Below, piece by piece: positions 16,824 to 27,176 of a stretch of DNA of 34,265 bases (positions are counted from its first letter, which is position 1; every line of letters starts with the position of its first letter). The DNA comes from an uncultured Marinoscillum sp. Its GTDB lineage: Bacteria > Bacteroidota > Bacteroidia > Cytophagales > MED-G16. Below the pieces are notes generated by a model. The model made no database searches. It saw only the letters and a list, made by a program, of their open reading frames with translations, and had not been told where the DNA came from. The DNA lies in contig CACPJB010000001.1 of assembly GCA_902634135.1 (NCBI GenBank), positions 164,106-198,370 on the forward strand, in the 5' to 3' direction. The position numbers and the translations under genes were made by a program.

Positions 16824-19401
16824 ACTTCTTAAGGTTTTCTAGTTTAACAATTGCGTCATCTCTTTTCTTTATTTCCATATCAACAACTTTTTTTGGAGCG
16901 TTATCTACAAAACTTTTATTTGATAATTTGTTGTTGACAGACATTAAAAAGCCCTCTAAATATTTTATTTGCTTTAGTGTATCATCTTTAGAGTCTTCAG
17001 ATTTTTCTATAGCTAAAGATAAAGTGTCTTTTCCAGATATAAGAGTAGGATAATTAATTGGGATTTCTTTTACTGTCTCAAGATTTTTTGTTTTTGATAA
17101 CTTCTCGATTAAATTTTTATACTTACTAAAATCAAAATCTGATTTTTTATTCACCATCACCTTAACTACATCAATTTGTTTTATTTTATTATCTGATTTA
17201 AGTTTTCTAAGTCCAGTTATGATATTAAAAATTTTATTAAAATCTTTATTTAGATTAGTATCAAACTTTTTCGGAGTAGGGTAATCTGAAATCATTATGT
17301 AGTCTCTTTCTTTATTTATCTGATTCCATAGCTCTTCAGTTATAAATGGCATGAAAGGGTGTAGTGTCTTTAATATTTTATCCATAACTGCTATTGTACC
17401 TTCATATGTTTTTACTGATATAGAATTATCTTTTATGATTTCTAGATACCAGCTACAAAAATCATCCCAAATGAATGTATATAGAGATAAAAGAGCATCT
17501 GATATCCTATATTTTGAAAAGTGATCTTCTATTTCCTCTAAAACTTCATTGAATCTTGAATTTATCCAGTTTATTGCTAAGGATTGATCCTCTCCTTTGT
17601 CTGATATTTCAAGAGTTTGGATTAACCTAAAAGCATTCCATAATTTATTTGAGAAGTTCCTGCCTTGCTCACAAAGCTTCTCATCAAATAGAAGATCATT
17701 TCCTGCTGGTGCACTGAAAAGCATTCCAGCTCTTACACCATCAGCTCCATATTTTTTCATGAGCTCAATTGGGTCAGGAGAGTTTCCTAATGATTTTGAC
17801 ATTTTTCTTCTCTGCTTATCTCTGACTATCCCTGTGAAGTATACATTTTTGAATGGCATTTCTGCTCTATACTCATATCCAGCAACAATCATTCTAGCAA
17901 CCCAGAAAAATATTATTTCCGGAGCAGTAACCAAATCAGAAGTAGGGTAGTAGTATTTAATTTCATCATTTTCTGGATCATTTATTCCATCGAAAACTGT
18001 AATTGGCCAAAGCCAGCTAGAGAACCACGTATCTAGTACGTCTTCATCTTGAGTGAGCTGATCTATAGATATATTTTTATTAATTTCTTTTGCTTTCTTG
18101 AGTGCCTCTTTCTTGGATTCAGCAACTATAAAATCTCCAGATGGGAGGTAATATGCTGGGATCTGGTGTCCCCACCATAACTGCCTTGATATGCACCAAT
18201 CATTGATGTTTTCCATCCATGCCCTATACATGTTTTTAAGTTTTGATGGATGAAATTTGATATTGTTGTTCATCACATTTTCAAGAGCAGGAATCTTTAT
18301 TTCTTTCATGCTAAGAAACCACTGTGTTGATATTTTTGGTTCTACAACAGCATCTGTACGCTCAGAAAAACCAACATTATTTCTGTAGTTTTCAGTCTTT
18401 TCTAGTTGATCAATTTTAGCTAAATCTTTAACAATTTGTTTTCTTACAACAAATCTATCTTCACCTATATATAGCTTTCCCTTATCATTAACCTTTCCTT
18501 CATCATCAAAAATATCTATAGACTGAAGCTTGTGTTTTTCTCCGAGTTTGTAGTCGTTTTCATCATGAGAAGGAGTTACCTTTAGACAACCTGTACCAAA
18601 ATCCATATCTACGTAATCATCAAGAATTATAGGCACTTCTCTTTCAACCAGTGGAACAATTGCCGTTTTTCCGTGTAGATGAGTAAATCTTTCATCTTTA
18701 GGATTAATACAAACAGCGGTGTCTCCAAGAAGTGTCTCAGGTCTTGTCGTTGCAATAGTTAAAGTCTCATCGCTGTCTTTTATTTTATAATTGATATAAA
18801 ATAGCTGAGAATCAACTTCTTTGTATATAACTTCATCATCAGCTAAAGCTGTTTTTCCTTCTGGATCCCAATTTACCATACGAATACCTCTGTATATATG
18901 GCCTTTTTCATAAAGGTCAATAAATACTTTTATCACTGATTTTGAGAGATCTTCATCCATAGTAAATTTTGTTCTATTCCAGTCACACGATGCACCTAGT
19001 TTTTTGAGCTGCTCAAGTATAATTCCTCCATATTTTTCTTTCCATTCCCAAGCATATTTTAGAAACTCATTTCTTGTTAGTGATTCTTTTTCTATTCCCT
19101 TTTCCCTGAGCATAGCCACTACTTTTGCCTCTGTTGCTATTGATGCATGGTCAGTTCCAGGAACCCAGCATGCTTCTTTACCCTGCATCCTTGCTCTTCT
19201 TGTCAGAATATCTTGAATTGAGTTATTTAGCATGTGTCCCATGTGCAGAACTCCTGTAACGTTAGGTGGTGGAATTACTATGGTAAAAGGCTCTTTCTTT
19301 TTATTAGGTGATGAGGAAAAACACTTATCTTCAAGCCATCTTTTGTACCATTTATCTTCTATAGATTGGGGATTATATTTTGAGTCCAGAGACATATGCA
19401 A
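16816..19401 (-). CDS. valS: Valine--tRNA ligase
   Basis: PPPNVTGVLHMGHMLNNSIQDIL (HIGH region), RKMSKSLGNSPDP (KMSKS), TTRPETLLGDTAV (editing domain), C-terminal coiled coil. The start may be the second Met (19395). Confidence 0.97.
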   Translation of the reverse strand: MHMSLDSKYNPQSIEDKWYKRWLEDKCFSSSPNKKKEPFTIVIPPPNVTGVLHMGHMLNNSIQDILTRRARMQGKEACWVPGTDHASIATEAKVVAMLREKGIEKESLTRNEFLKYAWEWKEKYGGIILEQLKKLGASCDWNRTKFTMDEDLSKSVIKVFIDLYEKGHIYRGIRMVNWDPEGKTALADDEVIYKEVDSQLFYINYKIKDSDETLTIATTRPETLLGDTAVCINPKDERFTHLHGKTAIVPLVEREVPIILDDYVDMDFGTGCLKVTPSHDENDYKLGEKHKLQSIDIFDDEGKVNDKGKLYIGEDRFVVRKQIVKDLAKIDQLEKTENYRNNVGFSERTDAVVEPKISTQWFLSMKEIKIPALENVMNNNIKFHPSKLKNMYRAWMENINDWCISRQLWWGHQIPAYYLPSGDFIVAESKKEALKKAKEINKNISIDQLTQDEDVLDTWFSSWLWPITVFDGINDPENDEIKYYYPTSDLVTAPEIIFFWVARMIVAGYEYRAEMPFKNVYFTGIVRDKQRRKMSKSLGNSPDPIELMKKYGADGVRAGMLFSAPAGNDLLFDEKLCEQGRNFSNKLWNAFRLIQTLEISDKGEDQSLAINWINSRFNEVLEEIEDHFSKYRISDALLSLYTFIWDDFCSWYLEIIKDNSISVKTYEGTIAVMDKILKTLHPFMPFITEELWNQINKERDYIMISDYPTPKKFDTNLNKDFNKIFNIITGLRKLKSDNKIKQIDVVKVMVNKKSDFDFSKYKNLIEKLSKTKNLETVKEIPINYPTLISGKDTLSLAIEKSEDSKDDTLKQIKYLEGFLMSVNNKLSNKSFVDNAPKKVVDMEIKKRDDAIVKLENLKKSI

Positions 19402-19412
19402 AATTAATAAGT

Positions 19413-20669
19413 CTAAGCAGCTATTGTAAGCATTGCCTCAATAAATTTATCAATATCTTTAACGGTTGAGTATAGATTAGGAGAAACTCTTACTCCACGT
19501 ATTCCTCTTTCATCATCGATTGGAACAGTGAAGATATTATGATCATCAAAAAGCTTATCTGCAAGTTTAGAAGGTTGGAGATTTTTAACTCCAACATTAG
19601 CAATACCATAAGACTGTCCTTCACCAAGAGGTGTATTTAAGATAATATTTTTCTTATCTTTAAGTTCACTTGCCCATCGCATCTGAAGGAACTTAAGTCT
19701 TTTAGACTTCTCTTTCTTACCTATTTTCAAATTAAAATCAACTGCTGGAATAATACCATTTTGGTCAGAGCACGGCCTTGTTCCAAGATGTTCAAGTTTC
19801 ATAATATTATCGTCATCATATGCAGTATCGCCATAAAGTGGCCATAACCTTTCTGCATTTCCTTTTTTAACATAGAGTAGTCCATTTCCTAGTGGAGCTC
19901 CAAGCCACTTGTGAAGACTTGATGCATAATAATCACATCCAATATCAGAAATATCCATGTCAACATGTGAGAAGGAATGAGCTCCATCTATAATTGTTTC
20001 TAGTCCCATCTCTCTGGCCTTTGCACATACTTCTTTAACTGGAAATACTTGACCATTAAGAAAGACCATATGAGAAATTAGAATAACCTTAGTGTTTTTA
20101 TTTACTGCTCCAATAACTTTATCAACAATTTCTTGTTGACTTTTTGGGTGTATAGGAACATCTACTATTCTTACTTTTGTACCTAATCTTCTCTCCCGCA
20201 TATCTAGAGCCTGTATAATATTTGGATATTCTAGGTTTGTTCTTAATATTTCGTCTCCTTTATCAAGTTTTATACCTTGAATGATGATATTCATAGATTC
20301 AGTTGTATTTCTAGTAAGTATGAGTTCATCAGTTTGTATTCCTGCATAATCAGCAAGCTTTTTTCTAACTTTTTCTCGCATTTCCGTCTGGCGAGTTCTC
20401 ATATAGTATGATGGAGATTCGTTTATTTCATTAACAAAGCTTACCCAGTATTCTTTTACGCTCTCAGGAGATGGACTAAAGTATCCAGACTCAAGATTGA
20501 TGAAATTAACATTTTGATGGTACATATCAGCCACCTTTTTCCAGTAACTTTCATCTTTATTTAAACTTTTAAGATCAATTGTATTTTTTTTATGGCTTAA
20601 TGAGAATAAGGGAAATAAGCTTCCAGCTGCTATTGACTTATGAATAAAATCTCTTCTTGATACAGACAT
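19413..20669 (-). CDS. Class V aminotransferase-fold PLP-dependent enzyme with a Tat signal
   Basis: MSVSRRDFIHKSIAAGSLFPLFSLSHKKN twin-Arg signal. LTRNTTESMNIIIQGI, IDGAHSFSHVDMDISDIGCDYYASSLHKWLGAPLGNGLLYV (PLP Lys). Confidence 0.9.
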   Translation of the reverse strand: MSVSRRDFIHKSIAAGSLFPLFSLSHKKNTIDLKSLNKDESYWKKVADMYHQNVNFINLESGYFSPSPESVKEYWVSFVNEINESPSYYMRTRQTEMREKVRKKLADYAGIQTDELILTRNTTESMNIIIQGIKLDKGDEILRTNLEYPNIIQALDMRERRLGTKVRIVDVPIHPKSQQEIVDKVIGAVNKNTKVILISHMVFLNGQVFPVKEVCAKAREMGLETIIDGAHSFSHVDMDISDIGCDYYASSLHKWLGAPLGNGLLYVKKGNAERLWPLYGDTAYDDDNIMKLEHLGTRPCSDQNGIIPAVDFNLKIGKKEKSKRLKFLQMRWASELKDKKNIILNTPLGEGQSYGIANVGVKNLQPSKLADKLFDDHNIFTVPIDDERGIRGVRVSPNLYSTVKDIDKFIEAMLTIAA

Positions 20670-20683
20670 ATTTACAATTTATT

Positions 20684-20715
20684 AAAAAAAAAAGGCTAAC
20701 AAAATGTTAGCCTTT
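20684..20715 (-). terminator. Intrinsic terminator downstream of the SGNH lipoprotein gene
   Basis: AAAGGCTAAC-AAAAT-GTTAGCCTTT: 10-bp stem. On the minus strand it is followed by a run of at least 7 U (plus-strand A run at 20684-20693). Confidence 0.88.
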
Positions 20716-20741
20716 AATTTTAACTATAAAGTTTGAATAAT

Positions 20742-22334
20742 CTACTCAACTGTTACCGGGAAACCTGGTCCAGGAAAATCTGCAGGGTTACCGTGAGGTA
20801 CAGTAGCTCCAAACTTCTCATTGATAGCATCAATGAACTTATTAGCTATAAGACTATATCCTCTAGCATTTGGATGTATACCATCAGTTGAAAACATGCC
20901 GGTTGGTGGAGCAAAGTCATAAGTTATAATAGCGTTATTTACAACAAAAGGACTAGCACCTCCATATGTTTGGAAGAATCCATCAAAATCAGCTACAGCA
21001 ACTCTGTCACTTCCTACATTAATAACAGCACTTTTAATAGCTATATTAACTAAAGTTCTAGCAGTTTCAAATTCATAAAGTTCAGTAGCAGTAAGAACGT
21101 ACTCATCTGTTAGTGGTGCGGTAACTCCCCATACAACTGTAGGAGAAACAGCAACTCCAAGAACAGCTTGAGCAGCTAATGGTAAAATGTCATTATCTGT
21201 AGCCATTCTAGCCATTCTATATGGTTCTAACTGTGCTCTCGTAGTAGCATCTATCACTGAACCAGCAACTAATGCGTCCCATAATGGACCTAAATCAGTC
21301 AGAGATTCATCATTAATTAGTACTGCGTTTGCTCCAGCAGACCATGAAAGCTGTCTAGCAGCAGCTTCAGTATCACTTAAATAACCTTGTGCAGAAAGTC
21401 CAGCAAGTGTTGCATTGAATCCAGCAGCTAAAGTCTGAAGCAACCCAATCGTTGCAGCATCATCAGTTGGATGTAATGGAATAATTCCAGAAGGTTTAGC
21501 CACAGTACTTGCAATAAATTGAAAATACGGTAAAGCTAATAGATCAGGAACAGTTCCGATAACACCTTTCCAAGCAGGGTTCATAGTAAGCATAGCTCCA
21601 AGAGCTGCCTGATAATTAGTGCCTAATTCTGTGGAATTTGGTTTAGGAGCTTGTGCTTCGTCGCCACCTCTTGCAGAGTAGGCTACAAAGTCAGAAAATC
21701 CTAGCCATGACATGAAGAATGTCCCACCTGATCCAATAAATTGTGCAACAGGAGACAATGTTGCGCCCGAAGCGTCAAACCTCGCAAAAAATGGATTAAC
21801 AGGCGCCTGTGTACCATCATTAGGAATCAAAAACTGACCTAATACTGAATTTGGAAATGCAAAATTATTTAATGCAGCTTTATCTCCACTGTATGGAGTT
21901 GCAACAGAAGCTGCATCACCTTGAGAGAAGCTAATTCCAATTGCACCAGTTGATGCACTTTGTGTCAAGAATGTTTTACCTTGATCATCAGATGTACCAG
22001 CAACACCATCAGGACCTGGACCTAAATACCCATTTTCTGAATTTATGTCTGGTTGATTAAATGTAGCCGAACCACCAGCAAATTGTAGCTGATGATTAAT
22101 CATTTTACCTAGAGAGTACATTTGACCACTGTTGTTCAAAGTACCATCCATAAGACCAGCTGTAAAACTACCTCCTATTGTAACAAACTTACTAAAGTCT
22201 GCACTACCACTATTACCACTTGGGGTTCCAGCAGGATTATAAACATAAGGTTTAAATTCAGCTACTTCTTGTTCACAAGCAAAAAATACTAGTGAAAGAG
22301 CAACTGTTAAAATTATTGATTTAAACTTTTTCAT
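20742..22334 (-). CDS. SGNH/GDSL-hydrolase-like outer-membrane lipoprotein
   Basis: SPII signal (LVFFACEQE). Block I-like FVTIGGSFTAGLMDG and block V DGIHPNARGYSLIANKFIDAIN. Downstream of a TonB receptor gene, with a 13-bp gap. Confidence 0.85.
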   Translation of the reverse strand: MKKFKSIILTVALSLVFFACEQEVAEFKPYVYNPAGTPSGNSGSADFSKFVTIGGSFTAGLMDGTLNNSGQMYSLGKMINHQLQFAGGSATFNQPDINSENGYLGPGPDGVAGTSDDQGKTFLTQSASTGAIGISFSQGDAASVATPYSGDKAALNNFAFPNSVLGQFLIPNDGTQAPVNPFFARFDASGATLSPVAQFIGSGGTFFMSWLGFSDFVAYSARGGDEAQAPKPNSTELGTNYQAALGAMLTMNPAWKGVIGTVPDLLALPYFQFIASTVAKPSGIIPLHPTDDAATIGLLQTLAAGFNATLAGLSAQGYLSDTEAAARQLSWSAGANAVLINDESLTDLGPLWDALVAGSVIDATTRAQLEPYRMARMATDNDILPLAAQAVLGVAVSPTVVWGVTAPLTDEYVLTATELYEFETARTLVNIAIKSAVINVGSDRVAVADFDGFFQTYGGASPFVVNNAIITYDFAPPTGMFSTDGIHPNARGYSLIANKFIDAINEKFGATVPHGNPADFPGPGFPVTVE

Positions 22335-22347
22335 AATTATTTATTTA

Positions 22348-25155
22348 TTAGTTTAAAAATTCATCAAAGGTTAGAGATACGTAGAAAAGTTTTCCAACGA
22401 ATGGTCCACCTGGTCTAGATCTGTAATCATTATTATCAATTCCAATATGGTTTCCACCTACTTTAACAATAGTCTTCAGACTCTCAATTTTGTAGTTAAC
22501 TTGAGCGTCAAAAGTTCCGTAAGCAGGAATCATCATATTAGCGAAAGTACTTTCGTATAAGAAGTCATCTTGGAATCTTAGACTTGCTGAGAATCCAAAG
22601 TTTTTAAATACTTCTCTGTTTGAGAAAGTAAAAGAGTACATATTCTCTGGAGTATTAAAATAAGAGATAAAATCACTTTCAGATCTATCAGATCCATCAA
22701 TCTCTAAATTTTTGTAATTATAATTTCCAGCTAATTTGTAACCCATTCCAACATCTACTGTAAGTCCAAGTCCAAATCCCCAAGATCTAACATCAGCATC
22801 AGTATTACTATTTAATGCCCAAGTATATCCAGCAGGAATAGCTTGTCCTTTATGAGTTGAAGCAAACTTAGCGTTAACATTTTGTCCGCCTTCAAAATCA
22901 TCATAATTGGTATTATAATAGTTCATATCAACAAGTAATACATCTCCTATTATTCCTTTATAACCAATTTCAATTGAGGATAATTTTTCGGGCTTTATAT
23001 AATCAACATATGCCTCTTGAAGTAGCGCTGAATTACCTCCAATTGGATTTCCACTAGCAGGATCTAATGTTCCACCTGAAAGTAAAAATGCTTGATAAGA
23101 TTCATTTGTCCAAGCTCCACCTTCCATCACACCGTATCTCTCAGCATTAGCTTTTGCAGTACCAAGAAGTGTTGATGTTCCAGTTGGGAAGAATATAAAC
23201 TGAGACTGAGTATCAGGACTTCTGAAACCAGTTTGATAACTAAATCTTAAATTATGATTTTCAGCAAATGTATAAACTGCTGCAATCCTTGGTGTTACCT
23301 GTCCTTCATAGTTTTGATTTTTATCATATCTTAAAGAACCGATAAATCTGAATCCGTCAAAGACTTCAGTATTTACTTGAGCAAATGCACCAAATTCTCC
23401 AATATGTATTCTCTCATTAACTCCGTTTCCATCAGGATCTTCATTAAAGACAGTCCCATCAGTGAAAATACCATAGTTTCTGTAGTTTGCACCTAATAGT
23501 AACCAGTTAGCAGCCTCATAAGTAATATCAGCATGTGTTAACTTAGAGTTGTCATAGAAACTTGCACCTGGTGCATTAGGATCTTGAAATCTATTTTTCA
23601 TAACTTGATCTCTAACACCTATCCACTCAGCAGATCCTACAGCAGGAATACCAGCATCAGCTTGTTGTCTAGAAACAATATGTGCAAAATGTGTATCTCC
23701 AGCAGGAACTCCAGGAACATAACCTTGCATTGCAGTAATATATGTCTGAAGATATGTAGGAGCCCATTGCGCTGCGCTTGGGCTAAATACTTCATTCATT
23801 ATTGCTCCAAGTGCTCCTAAGTTGTAAGAGTTACCAGCATCGGTAACAGACTGATAAATTTTGAAGTTAAGCTTATCACTCTCTAAACCAAGTTTGAAGA
23901 ATTGCTGTCCGAAATCTCTAAGAGCGTATTTCTGTGCCCCAGTATAGATAGTGTTTCCTCCACCTTTTCTATATACTAATGAAGCTTCAAGATTGTCATT
24001 AAGTCTATAATTAATTCCAATATCATACTTCATATTTTTAGCATCATTATCATCAAGTAAAAATTCTTCAGGTAAACCAGTTCTTCTTAAGTCTAAAACT
24101 TGCTCAGGTAATAGTGACACCCAATTACCAACTAAAGATGCTGCTGCCATAACTGGAACAGCAACTTGAGTCTCATCTCCATGTAGGTTAAGACCATTAA
24201 AATTTGGTCTTCCTCTCATGTCAATATTTCCAAATGCATTTCCTGAAGCATCAACATTAGTTGTATAATCATCAGCAATCCAGTCTGTAGCCATGTCATA
24301 TGAGAAGTTTACTTTAATAGCAAGCTTATCATTGAATGCTTTAGCATACCTTAAGTTATACTTTGAATAGCCATTATTTTCGTTACCAGCTCTATGAGAT
24401 TTTGTATAACCTTGCATTATTTGAGCAGATAAACCTTGGTATTCGAAAGGACTCTTGCTTGTCATAGACATTACTCCGTTAAAAGCATTAGGACCATATA
24501 GAGCAGAAGATGCACCTGGTATAATCTCAACACTTTCAAGGTCAAGAGGGTTAATTCCAACTAAATTACCAGTTGGGAAGTTAAGTAACGGAGCGGATGT
24601 ATCCATTCCATCAACCAATTGAACGAATCTTGTATTCGCATCAGTGGCAAATCCTCTTGTATTAACAGCTGCAAAGTTTAGACTTCCTCTACTCACTTTT
24701 ACACCTTTAATGTGTTCAAGTTGATCCATAAAATCAGCAGTCGCTGTATTTTGGATTTCAAGTAGATCCATCTTTTCAATTGTAACAGGTGCTTCTAAGA
24801 TACTTTGCTCAACTCTTGAAGCAGATACAACTACTTCGCTACCAAGCAGAATAGATTCTGACATAGTAACGTTTAGATCAGACACATTAGAGGAAACATT
24901 AACCTCTTGTGTCTGGTATCCAACAATTGAAAAAACTAATGTTGCAGATGTTTCAGCAACATTCAAACTAAAGTTACCATCTCTATCTGAGACAGTTCCT
25001 AGTACTTTGCCTTTAACTAATATATTTACACCAACTAATCCACCATCTTCATCTGAAACATTTCCTGAAATGGAAATATTTTGAGAATATGATTGGAATG
25101 TAACTGTAGAAAATAATAAGAAAAGGCAGACTAATTTCTTTACAAAATTATTCAT
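22348..25155 (-). CDS. TonB-dependent receptor with CarboxypepD_reg-like N-terminal domain
   Basis: ISISGNVSDEDGGLVGVNILVKGKVLGTVSDRDGNFSLNV, plug domain VVVSASRVEQSILEAPVTIEKMDLLEIQ…, IIPGASSALYGPNAFNGVMSMTSKSPF, and NLRFSYQTGFRSPDTQSQFIFFPTG. Confidence 0.95.
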   Translation of the reverse strand: MNNFVKKLVCLFLLFSTVTFQSYSQNISISGNVSDEDGGLVGVNILVKGKVLGTVSDRDGNFSLNVAETSATLVFSIVGYQTQEVNVSSNVSDLNVTMSESILLGSEVVVSASRVEQSILEAPVTIEKMDLLEIQNTATADFMDQLEHIKGVKVSRGSLNFAAVNTRGFATDANTRFVQLVDGMDTSAPLLNFPTGNLVGINPLDLESVEIIPGASSALYGPNAFNGVMSMTSKSPFEYQGLSAQIMQGYTKSHRAGNENNGYSKYNLRYAKAFNDKLAIKVNFSYDMATDWIADDYTTNVDASGNAFGNIDMRGRPNFNGLNLHGDETQVAVPVMAAASLVGNWVSLLPEQVLDLRRTGLPEEFLLDDNDAKNMKYDIGINYRLNDNLEASLVYRKGGGNTIYTGAQKYALRDFGQQFFKLGLESDKLNFKIYQSVTDAGNSYNLGALGAIMNEVFSPSAAQWAPTYLQTYITAMQGYVPGVPAGDTHFAHIVSRQQADAGIPAVGSAEWIGVRDQVMKNRFQDPNAPGASFYDNSKLTHADITYEAANWLLLGANYRNYGIFTDGTVFNEDPDGNGVNERIHIGEFGAFAQVNTEVFDGFRFIGSLRYDKNQNYEGQVTPRIAAVYTFAENHNLRFSYQTGFRSPDTQSQFIFFPTGTSTLLGTAKANAERYGVMEGGAWTNESYQAFLLSGGTLDPASGNPIGGNSALLQEAYVDYIKPEKLSSIEIGYKGIIGDVLLVDMNYYNTNYDDFEGGQNVNAKFASTHKGQAIPAGYTWALNSNTDADVRSWGFGLGLTVDVGMGYKLAGNYNYKNLEIDGSDRSESDFISYFNTPENMYSFTFSNREVFKNFGFSASLRFQDDFLYESTFANMMIPAYGTFDAQVNYKIESLKTIVKVGGNHIGIDNNDYRSRPGGPFVGKLFYVSLTFDEFLN

Positions 25156-25239
25156 ACACTTTATAGTTTATGTTAAAATTCAAGTTAGTTATACTTATAA
25201 CAACTAAGTAAATTAATCAAAATTTAGGTATTTAGGGAA

Positions 25240-25572
25240 TTAATCAGACTTATTTTCAATATGTTCAATTAGTTTATCACACAGCTTATTTGTCTCTTTT
25301 GACATAAATTCATCCCCAGTTGAGTTAAGAATACTCTGACTTAGTCCTCCAAGACAGTCTATATAAAATCTTTTCATCTCATCTGTTTTCATTTCTTTAG
25401 TCCATAAATCAATTCTTAATGTATTATTCTTTTTATCATCCCATAAGGATAAACTAATTGATTTTGTTTCAGATAATCCATCATTTAAACTATCTTCAGC
25501 CATCCATTCGATTTTTTCTGGTATGTTTTTTTCATCAAGGCTAACAATAAATTTAATTTCAGACTTTTTCAT
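25240..25572 (-). CDS. gldC: Gliding motility protein GldC
   Basis: KKSEIKFIVSLDEKNIPEKIEWMAEDS…ISLSLWDDKKNNTLRIDLWTKEMKTDEMKRFYIDCLGGLSQSIL matches the remembered GldC pattern (SLDE…PEKI.W.AED; LRIDLWTK.M..DEMK). Confidence 0.9.
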   Translation of the reverse strand: MKKSEIKFIVSLDEKNIPEKIEWMAEDSLNDGLSETKSISLSLWDDKKNNTLRIDLWTKEMKTDEMKRFYIDCLGGLSQSILNSTGDEFMSKETNKLCDKLIEHIENKSD

Positions 25573-26497
25573 TATTTAAAATTTTAATTGAACTAATTTC
25601 ATCTTTTATTAATTGAGTTTTAAGTTCTTCTAATGAATTAAACTTAGATTCATCTCTTATTTTATCAATCAAAATGATTTTTAAAGTTTTTTCATAAAGA
25701 TTGAAATTGATACCAAAGATATGTATTTCCACTCTTCTTTCTTTACCATCAACCGTAGGTCTGATTCCTATATTTAGCATTCCTCCGAAATACTTTTTAT
25801 TTAATAAAATTTTACAAACATAAACTCCATTTCCAGGAATAATTTTTCCATCATTAATTAGAGATAAATTTGCAGTTGGATAACCAATTTTTTTCCCAAT
25901 TCCATCACCTTTTATAACATTACCTGTGATAAAAAAATCATAACCAAGCATATTATTTGCTTTTTTTAGGTTTCCAGTTAGTATTTCTTTTCTTATAGAA
26001 GATGAACTTATTTCAAAATTTTTATTTATTTCCTTCTTTTTTATTTCTTGTATTTTAAAATCAAATTTTTCTTTATTATTTTCTAGATAATGAAAGTTAC
26101 CCTCTCTATTGTGTCCAAAACTGTGATTGAAGCCAATAATTAACTTGTTAATATTTAATTTTTTAATTAAATATTGTTGAATAAATGATTCAGCCTTTAT
26201 TTTGGAAAATTCTTTTGTAAACTCAATCAAATAGATAAAATCTATTCCTTCTTTTTCTAAATAATCCATTTTATCATTCTTACTAAGAAGAAATTCTATA
26301 TTGGAATTTTTATCTAATACTGTTTTTGGATGTGGCCAAAATGTAATTAGAATACTTTTACCTTTTTTTAATTTTGCTTGAGTTACTAATTCTGTTATTA
26401 TTTTCTTATGTCCAAGATGGATTCCATCAAAATATCCAATGGTAGCTATCGAATAACCTTTAATGTTAATTTTTGATGTACTTTTAATAATTTTCAA
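25559..26497 (-). CDS. ribF: Bifunctional riboflavin kinase/FAD synthetase
   Basis: SIATIGYFDGIHLGHKKII, ITFWPHPKTVL, GFNHSFGHNREGN, GKKIGYPTANLSL, GVYVCKI…GMLNIGIRPTV. Confidence 0.96.
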   Translation of the reverse strand: MKIIKSTSKINIKGYSIATIGYFDGIHLGHKKIITELVTQAKLKKGKSILITFWPHPKTVLDKNSNIEFLLSKNDKMDYLEKEGIDFIYLIEFTKEFSKIKAESFIQQYLIKKLNINKLIIGFNHSFGHNREGNFHYLENNKEKFDFKIQEIKKKEINKNFEISSSSIRKEILTGNLKKANNMLGYDFFITGNVIKGDGIGKKIGYPTANLSLINDGKIIPGNGVYVCKILLNKKYFGGMLNIGIRPTVDGKERRVEIHIFGINFNLYEKTLKIILIDKIRDESKFNSLEELKTQLIKDEISSIKILNNEKV

Positions 26498-27176
26498 TTT
26501 TTTCTTTTTTTAAATTTTGAACTAAAATATTTATTCTTAAAGCATTATGCACATCATAATTACCAATCATGGTTCTTCTAAGTTTAGAGAGAACTGCTCC
26601 GCAACCTAATTTTTTACCAAAATCTCTTGCAATAGATCTTATATATGTTCCTTTTGTACACGTTATCTTAAAACTAATGTTTGGGAAATTAATTTTTGAG
26701 ATTTCAAATCTTAGGATATTTATTTTTTTTTCTTTTATTTCTATGTTTTCATTTTGTCTTGCATATTCATATGCTCTTTTTCCATTAATTTTAACTGCGG
26801 AAAATTTTGGTGGTCTTTGAAGTTGTTCTCCTAGAAAATTAAAACTTAAATTTTTAATCTTTTCTTCAGTTATTTCGGTTATATCATAAGTTTTATTAAA
26901 CTCAGTTTCTAGGTCATGAGAAGGTGTTGTTTTTCCTAAAATAAATTCACCTGTATACTCTTTATTTAGATTTTGGATATCATTAATTTTTTTTGTGTTT
27001 TTTCCTGTACAAATAATGAGAAGTCCTGTTGCTAGAGGATCTAAAGTACCAGCATGTCCTACTTTTTTACATTTTATAACATTTTTTAGTTTTTTTACTA
27101 CATCAAATGAAGTCCAATCAAGATCTTTATCAATTAATAAAGTTTGTCCTTTGTTATATTTTTCTAAAAAGCTCAT
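26484..27176 (-). CDS. truB: tRNA pseudouridine(55) synthase
   Basis: LIDKDLDWTSFDVVKKL, KVGHAGTLDPLATGLLIICTGKNTK, RPPKFSAVKINGKRAYEYAR, CTKGTYIRSIARDFGKKLGCGAVLSKLRRT. Confidence 0.97.
   Translation of the reverse strand: MSFLEKYNKGQTLLIDKDLDWTSFDVVKKLKNVIKCKKVGHAGTLDPLATGLLIICTGKNTKKINDIQNLNKEYTGEFILGKTTPSHDLETEFNKTYDITEITEEKIKNLSFNFLGEQLQRPPKFSAVKINGKRAYEYARQNENIEIKEKKINILRFEISKINFPNISFKITCTKGTYIRSIARDFGKKLGCGAVLSKLRRTMIGNYDVHNALRINILVQNLKKEKIENY

Noticed and set aside
17597-17950. 117-aa antisense ORF inside valS (also 19004-19216 and 19232-19429)
   Set aside because: Shadow ORFs of the strongly conserved valS coding sequence.
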